Positions 30,863-44,044 of a stretch of 64,000 nt of DNA are shown here, piece after piece (the stretch's first letter is position 1; each line of letters begins with the position of its first letter). This DNA is from Pterobdella sp. o SKG-2022 (lineage: Eukaryota > Annelida > Clitellata > Hirudinida > Piscicolidae): positions 10,227,726 to 10,291,725 of the forward strand of contig OZ038320.1 of NCBI GenBank assembly GCA_964035795.1. The letters are read 5' to 3'. A program made the position numbers and the translations under genes. The notes under the pieces are model-generated. The model made no database searches, was not told where the DNA came from, and worked only from the letters and a program-made list of their open reading frames with translations.

Positions 30863-33800
30863 AAGATGTAGTTGACATATGTTATAACTGAAAAATTGAA
30901 AAAAAAGTAAATCCTTCGAAGCCATGTAGGTTTGACAAGCATTTATAGATCATTTCTTTAATGCTTAAACACCACATAAACAACTTTAATTGTGTCAGGA
31001 CAGCATAAAACATAACGAAAAGATGTAAATAAGCTCAAGATAACATAAATAATAATAAGAGTACATAAATAAACCATGAATAACGCCAGAATTAACAATT
31101 AAACAGGCGAAAAACACGTTTTGATGCACCAAACTCATAGAATTTCAATGGTTTTGAAGGGGTACAATTTCACAGCTTGGTTGTGTTTGTTCAGAAGGAA
31201 TTTACATCGATTCCTCTGCACGTAGATGGAATTTCTTCTCACCTTGAGATTTTGAAGATAGAAGTGCATGAATATTTATTCTATGACTACTGAAATATAT
31301 TTTTACCATTTTTAGGCGCCGCTTATGTAAGTATGCAACAAAGGCGATAAATAACTAAGAGACAGAAGTTTTGAAGGTTTTATCGGTAAAGATTACATAA
31401 CATTTTCATACAAAAAATTCACAAAAAAAAAAAAGTAGAAATCAAGTGACTTCATTTTTATAAGCAAAAAAAATTAATTGGTTATTTTGAGATTCCAATC
31501 TCTCCTTTCAAACTTTTCCTTGAAAAATGCCATCGAATTTTTCTTCAAATGTTTGATTGAAAGTTTCAGTGACTGAATATTATTTCAAATAAATTTTATT
31601 TTTAGGAATGAATGTGCATATAAAATGATTGGACTTAATATATGCATGGGACAGACCTCTTCCATGCCGCATGCCATATTTTTGACTCTTCTCAGTGATT
31701 TTTCTTTATTAATCTTACTTTATTTTTGATTCATTACAATTAATATTCATAATTCGTATTTCTAAATATCCTTTCAAAAGTTACTAGTTAAATTTATAAT
31801 TTCCAAAAGGTTTGTATATTAAATTTATTTAATTCGAATTTTATCGAATAAATATTTGAAAATTTTTCAACACAGAAAATTTTGATTCTCGTAAAGCTTC
31901 AAATTCTATCCCAATAACATAACAAAAAAGACTTCTTTTAGAAATTGTTTAGAATTTTTCTATACTATAAACCGCTTTTTTTTAATTTTAACTTCAAGAT
32001 TGAAATAGCTAGAATGGAGCATTGAGGAGCGAATACCGTGGTTGCCGCGTGCTTGGATTTATGGATGTCGCATAATAGAATCGAATGATTTAAAAAATCT
32101 GGTTATTTTACACAAAAATCTTCCTAGCTGAGCTAAAAATGCCGTTATAGTTCTATAGAAGATAAATGGTGAAGAAAATAGCTTGATTAAAAATATCACT
32201 AGTATATTTGTTCCTTTAATAAGCAATTAGTGATTGTAGAAGGCTTTTAGCTGTTGAAAACTAGCTTTTTACAGACAATATCTTATCAATTTTTCTCAAG
32301 TTGAAACAAAAAGGTGAAATTAGGTTTTTTGTGTTTGTCAGGAAACGAGAATTGTTTGAGAGAATTTTTTAACTTATATTTATCTTCTTAATAGGATTCA
32401 AATTTGGAACCTTCCTACGAAAAATTTTTCGTTTGAATATTTTTTTGTAATTGAACGTGAACTGTAGTTTCAACCCAATTTCGCGTCAAGGGTTGCCTAA
32501 TTAGAAAATTCATTATGTAATATTTCATAAAGCCATGTTATTAAACGAACGCGAAGAATTTAATACCACATAAATAAAAAAAATAAAATTTAGCTGTGAA
32601 ATAATAATTAAAGCATATTAATATTTGTGTATGGGTGTATTAAAGCACCAGGTCAAATCGAGGTAAAAGATGAATGTTAATGATGAAAGAAGATATGGCG
32701 AAAGCGATTAGTTATTCAAATGATCTTTGTGTGCATTTTTAATCAATCACCGTTATTTTTTATTATTGATATTTACTTTAAAAATATTCAATGCTTTTCA
32801 GTTTGGTAACTTGAGAGAATATGATTGGTGTATAATAATGTGTCTTGCATGCATCGCATTACATTTTCACGCATATAATTAAATTTGAACGCATTTTCTT
32901 TTATTTTGAATATAATTTCTGAAACAACTTTTTAATCAAAGTTTTTTTATGTTTTTTATGAAATTTTACAAGTTTTTTTTTATGTTTTTCAAATTAAAGC
33001 TTTCAAATTGAAGCTCGTATAATGTCACATAAAAGATATATTTCCTATGAATGAGTTTTAAAATAAATTCTATTTCAAATAAATAATGTCTAAAAAATAT
33101 TATTCAACTCTTCAAGTTTTTATTAACAGTTATAAATATCATTTTAAAATGTTTCACACCTAACTTTTAAAGAAAATCACAGGCTTTTAAAATATGCTTT
33201 GAAAGCATTGTACGTGTACAAAAAAAAATTGGAAAAATTATTCCACCACAAAAACCCTTAGGTAAAATTTTAAAAAATCTAACTTCTCGAAAAAAAAATT
33301 TTTTTTAAATGATTTCCCTTGATTTCCTATTGTTTTTTGAAATATCATACGGATTAAGGCGTTTCAAGACAACACATCACTTGAAATGCATGAAATGGGG
33401 CCAGATTTTGTCAACTTGGCAGTTATTTAAAAAAGTATTTTTTAATACAAAATTGAAAAATATTCGTATGGTTAGAAAAGCATTAGAAGTTCAGACACTA
33501 TATTTAAACCGTGCGTGGAATCTGGGTGTAGGAACTGAGATGCTGAAAGCTAGATAAGCCCATTATCATATGGTAAACACGGGGTGCGCTTTTCATAAGC
33601 GCATTTTATTTTTATTTGAAGATTTTTTTCTATTTTTAAATATAAAAAATTGCTCTATATATGATGTTATTTGATTATAAGAAATTTGTTGTAAGTTATC
33701 GATAATCATAAAATAAATATTATTACAAAATGTGATATGCTTATGATTATATATTACTATCTTGTTTTAAAAGTATTTTTAAAATTCTACTTTTAGTGTT

Positions 33801-34547
33801 TTGAGCAGTTTAAAAATTCTAAATCCTTTGTTTAATTATATATTTTATTAAAAGAACTTCAGCTCCAGATTAATTGTGGTTGATTCCAGAGATATTATAA
33901 AACTCACCAACAAAACCTTTAACGTAAAATTTCCAGCAACTCTATTTTCCTTGTTTCCGTTATTTATTTAACCAGTTAGTGAAAATGAATTTTAAGACTG
34001 ATATAAAGCAAGGAGACTTCAAGAGGTTTTGTTTGAACTAACTTGCAAATAGATTTCAAAACAACATTTTTAACGTGGTTTTATTAGTTGCCAATTTTGA
34101 GTTATGATAGCTTCTAGAGTTTTGAAAAAATTAGAAAAATTTTAAATTTTAATAAGTTTATATTTCAATGTCCAAATTCCTCATTCAATAAATAAAAAAC
34201 AAGTATTGGAAAATCTGAATTTCCTATTAAAACAATCTTTTTGCTTTACGGGCTTTCAATAAGTGGCCCTACAAAACAGCCCTCAATACTTTGACACCCA
34301 TCCATCACGTTGTAATCATTAGAATTTATTCAACTCTTTTATAGTCTGGATTTATTCTCAAGAACATTTCCTTAACTTATATGGAAAAGTTATAGAAAAA
34401 ATATAATATATGCAAATTATGTAAAATAATATTTTTGCTTTTTCACAAAAAACTTCTGCCATTAACGAAGTCAAATCCCTTAAGCTGTGTTTATCAACAC
34501 ACATCTCATACTAAATATTCCGCATGTTACTTGCATAAGCCTTCTGT
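30863..34547. other. No supported gene
   Basis: AT-rich DNA. A 45-codon minus-strand frame at about 31135-31272 and an 82-codon plus-strand frame at 33309-33557 have fairly ordinary composition, but no recognisable motif, splice context or neighbouring exon supports them. Confidence 0.4.
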
Positions 34548-34548
34548 T

Positions 34549-34925
34549 TTATTGATCTTTACGAATTCTTTTTTCACATTCGGTAGCAGCTTTGTTGTCA
34601 TCGCAGTAAGTGCATGTGAGATTGTAGCCGGTGGGTCTGATTGGGTAGCAGGGACACATGGGGTCGTAAGGGTACACTTTCTGGCCTATCACGTTGTACA
34701 TTGGTCGACACTACGTATTATGATTATCGTTCGAAGAATTATACTTGAAAATAAAAACATTCATAAATGCTAAAGTGAGTTGAGAAACATTAAATTGGTA
34801 TTTAGATTCAAAAAATGCACTTGATTAGGATATTTGAACGGAAAAGGACATAATCGTTGGCCGATGACGTTGTATTTGACAGTGCAGTCGGGCACTGGAT
34901 CTCTCTTGGCGCATGAGTCTATTAT
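34549..34925 (-). CDS. 3' exons of a Cys-rich, probably secreted protein with repeated YNVIGQ modules
   Basis: Two exons in phase 0: 34821-34925 (35 codons, GTGCAT donor) and 34549-34710 (54 codons including TAA, after TACGTAG). Each carries a similar module: C-TVKYNVIGQRLCP in the first and C-RPMYNVIGQKVYP in the second. The second continues with closely spaced Cys (MCPCYPIRP, then LTCTYC and one more). The spacing suggests a disulfide-bonded extracellular protein built of repeats. An AATAAA overlaps the stop codon. The 5' exons and signal peptide were not found. No named family was recognised. Confidence 0.6.
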
Positions 34926-35595
34926 CTTGGTGATTGTACATCATGGAGTTGAGCGAGTGAATGGAAAGGAATACAAAAAATTCCGGATTAATTCAATCAA
35001 TTAATTAAATGTTTAGTCAATGTTTTATTCCGAACTTAGACTAGTGAGGCATTTAATGATATTTTAATCAGTAACATTTCATTTTCCTTCAAGCACGCAT
35101 TATTTAATTTAAAACCTACATCAAAACACTTGGAACAATCCATGCTGGTAATGTTGTTTTGATGCTTTGGTGGTGTTTAAAAACTTGTTACTTTGGTGTA
35201 AAATTGATTTTGAATTGATTATTATTATTATTAAGTTTCCACGTTGAAATTCATGACGTTTTTGTTTGATTTTCATTTTTTTAAAATAAACCGCCAGTTT
35301 ATTTGTGAGCATTACTATTGCGATGTTAGTTTGGATAGTTATATTCTGAGATATAATATTTTAAATTATTCATTGCTTTTCAGTCTTAAACTGATGCCAG
35401 TTTCCTTTTTATAAGAAATGAATTTTGAAATAAAAACCTCCCTTTTTTTTATAAACCTTTTTAGCAATCTATCAAAAATGACATAAATCAATACAAACTC
35501 AAGCATTCGTATTTCAATTATTTTTATTTTCACTTTTTGTGAGAAAACCCACATAACTTGATAGTTCTTCCTAGTTTATGATCATAACTTCAAAG

Positions 35596-37287
35596 GCCTG
35601 ACCAAAAAAAAGGAGCGAAGCCTAAAGTGGCAGCTTACATTCCGAATGAATTGCCTGCTCTACTGAAAGAGTTTACTGACGATGCGATTAAAGCTCAGCC
35701 TGTCGATGTGTTGGCATGGTCCGCTGCGTAAGTCTACAACCCTTGCTGTTTTTTTAACTTTTAAAAAAGTTTTTTGGTTTAATATATGTTTAGCGTAGAA
35801 ATTCAAAAAAAGATTCAAATAAACAGATATTTTCGAGCTAGAGTGAATGGGGAGTCAAAAAAAAACTTCTCCAAACACACCGAGCTCACGCCCAGCCTGC
35901 TTCGAGTCTTGCACAAGCAGGTCTGTTTCCATGCAGTAGTTTTAATCCAAATGTACACTTTTTAATCACTTTTGAGGATAAAAAAATGCTATTTGGACCT
36001 ATTCCATTGGAACAGCTCGCCCCGTTGAAGACAGTGACATTGTCTCAAGTGCGCAATAGATGGCTCGGTCTTGCCCTTCTGCCCAACCAATTAGAGCGGC
36101 TGCTTAAGAAAGGAGAATTTAAAGAAAAAGTGTTGGACTGGATGGATTTTTTTGCTTTTGCTTGCTTCACCATAGCTGAGGTTTTAAACATCATATTTTT
36201 CCCAAAAAATCAAACTTATTTATGGAAAAAATTTTTCATTTGAAGTTTCATTTTACAGAACTTAACACAAGCAATGAAAATAGCTTGTGACTGTATGACA
36301 ATACACGAAGATGGTTCGATTCTTTTCTCTTCTTTCGTTCAAGTATATAGACATCTCGGCATCACTCTAGGTAAATAATTCAAAAAAATGCATATAAATG
36401 CTTCATAAAAATATTTTTTGTACTCAGTTTTAAGTGTGCAAAAGCAAAAATAATCATAAGTTTAATCTTTTCTATTTATTTTGCATTCTTCTTTTATGTT
36501 CTTTCTACTATAGCATTTTAGTACGATGTTTTATTTTAATTATTTTAGGTTTTTTATTATTTTTGAAATAAATTTTTGTATTTAAGATTGTATTATATGA
36601 TTGAAGATTATTAATACCAATGCTTTTACTGCATCATTTTAATAGGATATGCGAAGAACGAAAAAGTAGTAAACGATAGGATATGTTGTCTTGAAAAAAC
36701 CTGTGTGTAAGTACATTACTAGTGATATACAATCAGAAGCTGAAATAACAAAAAATTTAATGCTTTTTGATGTATTAATGAATCTTTTGAAGCTAAAGAT
36801 TTCGACATTAATTTCGTCAATTGGGAATTATTGTATTAGATTATTTTGTAAACATATCAAAAGTTGAATGTTTTTATGCAAGCGTTTCTTAGTTTTTTTT
36901 TTTATAAAAGATCCCTAGAGTATTTTAAATTCTTTGGCTTTATCTTCAGCGACTATTTGTTTTTCATTGTTATCTGTCTGCTGTTATTGGAGAAAAAAAC
37001 TTTTTTTCCAATAATCAGAAAACTTGTTTTTCAATAACAAGCTTAAATTATTGAAATTGTGTTTTATTCTATCATTATTCTTGCATATTTTTTAAAATTA
37101 ATATTTATGACTCTCCTGAAAAGCAATGTACATTTTCACGACATCACCAATGTATGAAAATGGACATTTTATTTTTTTTTAACTCCAAATTTATGATCTT
37201 CATTGAAACTGCAGCCAAAAACAAGGAGGGTACATAAAGCCAGCTAATTTTCAAAAAGACTCATTTCCATCACTGGATGGCCTTTGA
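35596..37287 (+). CDS. ROPN1L: Ropporin-1-like protein (R2D2/RIIa-domain sperm and cilium protein)
   Basis: Six exons in matching phase: 35596-35727, 35827-35920, 35977-36180, 36259-36370, 36646-36706 and 37215-37287 (TGA stop), about 225 residues seen versus about 230 for ROPN1L. The N-terminus YIPNELPALLKEF followed by AIKAQP is the RIIa-like dimerisation/docking fold that binds A-kinase anchoring helices. Later, LTPSLLRVLHKQ matches ROPN1L closely, and GYIKPANF replaces the family's C-terminal GMIGLSDF. In animals these proteins sit in the sperm fibrous sheath or radial spokes. The first visible exon starts in phase with a missing upstream exon, so the initiator Met is not located. AATAAA occurs at 37441. 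Identity is confident; paralogue assignment (ROPN1L over ROPN1) is less so. Confidence 0.88.
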
Positions 37288-37607
37288 AAGAAGATACTGT
37301 ATGCTCATTAAATAAGCTTTAAAACGCGTTTTGTTACTTTTCGCAGCATATTAACTTTAAACATATTCAGCTGCAAAAACTAATCTATATTAAAAGGAAT
37401 AAGTTTTGAATGAGCAAGCAACATTGGCTTTTATTTCGTGAATAAATTATGTCAGGATTTGTTAAAATGCGATCTTAATTTATAAAATTCTAAACAGATA
37501 TTTGATACTTATATTCAGAAAAGTTCCTCCAAACCAATTTCAACATTTAGCAATTAAATTTAAAACCTTAGCACGGACCATTTAAATATAATTTATAGAT
37601 TAATAAA

Positions 37608-40600
37608 TCAATCAAGTGCTTTCTCCTCATTCACAATATTGTCCTCGTGTCCCTCCTTTATGACATCCCCTTCTTTATCACCTTCCACTTCTCTATCTTC
37701 TCGTTTAATATCATTTAATTTTTTCTGGAACTCGTTATCATCACCACCAGCCTCTTCCTCCGCGTACACAATCTCATCCGGTCGAGGTGCTCTTGGTAGA
37801 AACTCCAAGTCAGGGTACATTTTGTTGAAATGCTTTTGTGCCTGTAACAAAATTTCTACTTTAACATTTGAGTTATGAAAAAATAAATATCATTTTTCAC
37901 CAATACAAAATGATTATAAACAAAAAAATATTTTTACAAAAAAAAAATTTAATATTAAAATAGCAAATTTAACTTCACCTTTCAACTCAACATTCCCAGT
38001 CTTGATATAAAAAACTTAAAAAACATTCCTTGCCAAGCACAAAACTAAGATTTGTACAAAACATCGCAATTTATCAATAATTAAACTTGTATAGTACAAA
38101 ACGTGGTCAACCTCACTGACAGACACATCACAGTCAATGTGGGCGTCGGGACCATTGATTAGCACGACATTGTCGACTGAGGATTCGTGGCATGCAAAGG
38201 AATCCAAGCTGAAGTAACATCCCCATATGACAGAAGGCCTTTCATCTCTCTCTTAAAAATACATTACAGTTCAATAGTCTTTTAACGTTAAAAAAATAAT
38301 TTTTTGAAAGCAATATAAAATATTAATTATTTAAAACAAAGATTTGAAGAAAAATTTATATTTGAAATAAAAACGGTCTGAATTCAAACCTTTCTGCTGT
38401 GAAGTATTAAAGTGCTTTGATACAAAACTTTCAAAATCTTTTTCTGCATTTTCTTTCTGTCTGCACGTCAAATGGACCACGACTGTGATATAAAGGTTCA
38501 ATAAAAATTATCTACCCTATTTTTACAAATTATTTCATTTTGAATAAATACTGTACAAAAAGCCTACAATAATCGTTGGGACAAATCATAGAAGAGGAAG
38601 GCATTTCCTGCATTATTATGTTCTTATCATTTCCAGGAATGTTGCATAGCGTTAACTGTAAATATCAATGTACAACTAGTAGCATATAAGTGTATACTAA
38701 ATGAATTTATATGGTAAGTAACAAAATAATTAAATATCAATGAAGACGATACAAATGAGTAAACTCATATTATAACGCATAATTTATGCAGGATTAGGTG
38801 CAATGCTATAAATATGAAAGCAATCAGCTACTGACAGCATCTTTTTGAGAGGGTTCCACGGACTTGTTGGTCACCAAGATGGCTCTTGAAAGAGGACTGA
38901 AAATGTTTTAAAAATGTAACGCATTAAAAAATTATTTTTATATAGTTTCTTTTACAGATTCAAAGCGCGTGCGTTAGAATTTTATATCAAATTCACGAAG
39001 CTTTTGCCTTTATTACGCTACTGATAAAAATGTATACAATTGAAATGGTGTTTACAAACTTATTGGTGGGTTGAATTTTGAAAAGATCTTTGGGGGCATA
39101 ACTGCTATCCATCACGATCCATCTGTTTTACATTTTATTAACATTAAATACATAATGCCTTTGCATTGACCCTTCGGTAAGCCTTTATCGTACAGGAAAT
39201 TTAAGTTGCCTCAAGCACTTAATGCTTCAATAAATATATTTGACGCTACTGTTAAAAAGTAAAGTTTAGAAATTTTCACTTAGAATAAGGAAATCGAATT
39301 ATTTAGTAGGATAATCACAAAAGCGAGGTTAATCCCGCGAAATTCATGTCTTTCCGCTTTACTATACTTAATACTTAATTCAAAATAGTAATCAACCGAT
39401 AATCGTTGAATAAAACACAATTGTTAGTTTTTTTATTGAAAACATTTTGTATGATGAAATAAATATGTTAATTTAAATGTCGAGCCTCAGTTCCAAATTA
39501 TAATTACAAATCCCCACCACGCAAGTTTTAACCTGATAATGGAACCAGATGTTTCGAAAAGGTTCGTTTAAATGAATGCATCAAACTAAATTATTCTTCA
39601 ATAGTTAATTATTTTAGTTTTCCAAGGTTTTAAGCCATTAGAGTGTAAATTGGTTTCATATTAACTATGCACTCACTTCGTTGTCAGTGTTTGACCCGTC
39701 GAGTCGATGACGCTTTTAATGCTGTTAGGTTAAATATCGTTTGCTATGTATTATCGAATAGAGCATGATAGATTATATTGTTGAAAAAAAAACGCTTTTA
39801 GTTATATATATTTTTATTAACTTATTTTATAGCTTAATGATACTCAAAGCATTGGAAATCGTTGTGCTTCTATGATTAAGAAATTTAATGTTTATTTACT
39901 CTTAAGCAATAATTTACTGAAATATGTGAGAAACATCTTTTCATGCTTATAAAATTTTTTAGAGACATTGAATGTATCACTTGTTTAATAACTTATGATA
40001 TTAAACTTGAAATGATAAGGCCTAACTTATCAAAAATAATAGCTTCTTTTGATACAAATGTATTCTAAAAACTCTTCATTTCCAAACACAAGTCCATAAA
40101 TTCCTTATACAACCATTGGAACATAAACATCGGCTTAAATATCGGTATAATACTTTTATGAATATTAATATTGTGAATTATGAAAACTAATAGTAAATAC
40201 TTGTGATCCTTATCGATGATGATGGAAGCGATAGTTCTTCTCAGGCAGTAGATCCCACCGAAAACTGCAGAAAGTCTGTATATTGACAGTTAATTATGTA
40301 AATTACAGCCACCAAAAAGTTATAAAGTTGTTAATAAATAATGAAAAGCTTTGTATTATTTAAAATAAACGACTTCAGTGTTATCTTGTATCCATATTAG
40401 ATTATAATGTTGTACGTGTTGCACTGAGATATACAGCAGTCGGGCTAAATTATCGATACTGTTCATTTCTTGAACTTTAAAATGAGCTTTTTCATTTTGA
40501 ACAATTTTTCATTAGACTGCCAGTTTATTTCAGTATAAAACATTTCTGTTCTTACACTCAGACCTTGACAATTAAGTTATACCGCTGAGCCAAATGACAA

Positions 40601-43565
40601 CCATACCAGAATATTAGTTTTCGGTGTTTGATAATGGAGTCTAATTTTCAAAAATATAACAAAAAGCAGCTTTTAAATATAGGTACTAAGTTATATGCAG
40701 TTAACTCTATGTTAAATAATTACTTAAATCATTTATAGTTTGCTCAAATACTTTGGTTGTTTTGAAAAATATGTCTGATTCATCAAACAAAACTTCGACA
40801 AAACTGTTTGAAAGCAATGTATTTATTTCACCTGCAGAAGCATTGCAACAGTTCACCAGTGCCATACAGAGGAACGAGGAAGGAAGAATTGCCGTCATAT
40901 CTCCCTAGTGAGTCCAAGTACCTGTGTGTAGCTTCAATGCCCTATAAATCAAATGCAATTACGAATAAGGTTAGTGACATAGACTTCAAATTTTAAAGGC
41001 AATATACTTATTAAAAAAACAATGTCAACAAGTTTCATCGGTTGAGATTGCATATGGATCTGTTAAGCAACCAATCAAAGACTACTCAATACACGATTTA
41101 AAATATTACAGCACGCATTTCATTGAAAATAGTTTCTTTCATTAAAATTTCGTTCATCAAAGTGAATACGAAATAATGAAAAAAAAAATTCGGAGATACA
41201 ATTTTGCTAGCATGGCATCGTACAATACATAAAACTCATTTAAAAAAAAATAAAATACGCATAAAAAACACGTGAAATCATAATGGAGAATAAGGCAAGC
41301 AGTAACGTCCTTACTTCTCTGCACGATGCACCTTTGTCGACCATGGCAATGGCGTGGTGGATAAAGTGTTGTAGGGTGTCAGATAGGTTCAACGAGGCCA
41401 AGAAGTCTTTGAATGGCTTTTCACCGTGGTCTGTGGTGATTGGTGGAATCAACGTGATTGAATTCAGATCAATTTTTTTCTTTCAAAGATAATTTTTCAA
41501 AATTTTTGAATTAAATTCGAAAAAAACTTGTAAATAGATATTAATATAAAAAAAATGAATAAAGAATACATTTTCTGGAAATATTTTTGTTTCTAGGAAA
41601 TAAGCGATTATGCTAATAACAATTGCAAACATTAATTTTCTACTGAAACATTGTTCCAATTGAATACGATCAAACCCCAGCATAACAAAACCGTATTTTT
41701 CATTATTATACACAAAAATAATACACCTGTAGCATATGAATGGATATCATTCAGCTAACCCAATGAAGAGATTTATAATAAAAATTGTGGATGTTAAATG
41801 TGTATAAACTCAAAATGATGTCTCGGGGTTGTTTGGAGACTGAAGTGAGAAACTTCATCAACTGCCTCTTGTCCATCAGACTCACATACTCTGTCGAAAA
41901 GACTTCTGAACGTGTCGATGGCACCTGCAAAACCAATCAGGTTGATAATGCTTTCATCACCATCATCGTCGTTTATGGTCTTATAATCACATTTTTATGG
42001 GGTTAGACGATACAAAGCAGAATTAACTATGATTGAGTCTTTAAAGTTGCAAGGGGAGCTATTTTTTTAAATATATCTGGTCACCCTTTGAAGCTTTTAT
42101 ACAAAATTTAGTTTTTTTCATAGCATTTAATAGCACTGCTACAATGGGGCTTAATAAAAGCGCGTTGAATGATAGCAAAAGAGATTCTTTTATGTTTTAT
42201 AATTATATCAATGCATTTAATCTAATCTTGATATTGTCATTATAAAAAATCAAATGACGCAATTATATAATTATCAATTAGACGACTTCAGTAATAACCA
42301 TTTTTATAAAATTAAATATAAATATATAAACTAGAAAAAATAAATAAAAAGATTAAAAATACAGACAGGAACAAGCTGGTCATTGAGTGGAGTTAAGATT
42401 CGATTGAGTAGTTTGAATTCACAATACCTGGCAACATCTGATGATATCAACAGCTCTACTAGAGGTCCTTTGTTGTACAACACCTGTGATGGTGCCATAT
42501 CAGGTGTTTGTGATGTGAATGTTGGGGTTGGTCTATATTATGAAAAATTATTGGTTCTAGAGTCAACAATTTGTTAATAAAAATTTTTTCTTTTCAAACA
42601 AATAATGGAAATGACCTTTCAACCTTTGATATATCAAAATCATGAAAAATTTATTATTATGAGAATATTAATTTTGAAGGCAGATTACTTAGTAATTTGA
42701 AATAGTAGTTACTTTGGGCAAAAGATCAAAGTTGAACTTCCTCCATTGCTTCCCAATGTCATGCAAACTGTGTGAAGATGCTTCTGCTTTTTTATTATCA
42801 ATTAGTTCTTCAAAAGTGTTTTCATAACAAATATCAGATTGTGGATTTATTTCTCTGTTTGAAATCCCTTCATCCTTATTATTAATGTCCTTTTCACTTT
42901 TATTCACTTCTTCCTCAGATAGGTTTGTACAACTATTTTGAGTACTAGATTCATCTAAATCAGTTGTTTTCAATTTTGAAAAATTAAAATGTTCTTCTTT
43001 ACTACATTCATCAAAAATCTTTTTAAAGTTACAATCCCTGCTAAGACAACTGAATTGAATTGGTTCATTGATAAGATGGTGGGTAGAAAGCAGGTTTATA
43101 ACTTTATCAGAAGCATCCAAATCTATATGTTGAGGAGCCTCGAAGTTTAAAGGAGAATCAGTCTTGTCCTTGAAAAAAAACTTTATATTATATATATTCA
43201 CTTTTTGTTAAGGGAATTTACATTAATAAGTTGTTGAAAAGTTTTAAAATTGAAAGCTCCCCATTTACTGCCATAATTGTCATACCTTTAAAAAAAGTTC
43301 ATCAATTTTTTTAATTTCAAGGTTTTTATAAATAACATGAATACTCTCATAGACTTTTAAAGTTATTTGATATTAAACAACATGTATATACATGTCCATG
43401 TGAAGAACTCTCAAGCCGGTTCTAGAAAATGCAGCAGCTAAAATGCTTTCTGTCATACCTTCAATTTCAAATGATTCGTGAATAGATAAAAAATATAAGT
43501 TTAATGTTTAAAAAACCTGTCCCTATGACAATCACATCGTGATCTTTAGGTAAATCGTCAGACAT
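37608..43565 (-). CDS. CHM: Rab escort protein (Rab geranylgeranyltransferase component A)
   Basis: Sixteen exons in coding order: 43517-43565, 43392-43458, 43222-43285, 42713-43168, 42367-42483, 41810-41924, 41315-41430, 40832-40941, 40201-40275, 39677-39721, 39060-39122, 38836-38896, 38568-38655, 38390-38482, 38112-38251 and 37608-37841 (TGA). All phases agree, giving 630 residues (human CHM about 650). REP presents new Rab GTPases to the prenyl transferase and delivers them to membranes. Visible landmarks are [12 protein letters not shown] (GDI/FAD-type nucleotide-fold start), a 152-codon acidic insert exon typical of [53 protein letters not shown] and VVHLTC. The donor of exon 5 is ambiguous by 6 bases. 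The gene is tail-to-tail with the ropporin gene (320 bp apart) and head-to-head with the capping enzyme gene. Confidence 0.95.
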
Positions 43566-44044
43566 GACAAAAATTTCTAAAAGGAATTTATCAGCGATTA
43601 AAATTTTAAGCCTATAAAAAACATGAATGGATATACTTGTATCAGTTTGTTATTTAAATATTGTTGCAAAACTAACTTAACTTTTAAAAATATGAAATTA
43701 TAATTTGTTAAATAAAATATTTATATTAAAAAATTTATATTGAAATGAAACAAAAAACATAAATTCTTTAGGTTCAACTTTGTTTTTATAGCTTTATCAC
43801 TTTTAACCAAAGCGTTGAACATTTGTTAAAAATTACAATTTTGATATGCTACCAAAAGTAAAAACATTATATATTTTTGAAAATTGAAAAGATATAAATT
43901 AAATTGTATTATCTTTTCGTAATGAGACTTCCAAAATGTTTATTTAAGATATCATCACTTTATATTTGTTATTGAGAGCTAATTTATTTCTACACGTATA
44001 CGATTTTCTGATTTAATAAAAATTATTTTGTTTCATGATTTAAG
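43566..44044. promoter_or_regulatory. Divergent promoter region between Rab escort protein and capping enzyme
   Basis: Under 480 bp separates the minus-strand REP start (43565) from the first recognised capping-enzyme exon (44045). The interval must hold both 5' leaders, the missing capping-enzyme start exon (unless supplied otherwise) and a shared or overlapping promoter. It is AT-rich and no specific factor site was picked out. Confidence 0.5.

Noticed and set aside
31135..31272. 45-codon minus-strand frame with KVRRNSIYVQRNRC
   Set aside because: It looks protein-like but lacks a family match, neighbouring exons or a promoter, so it is not called.
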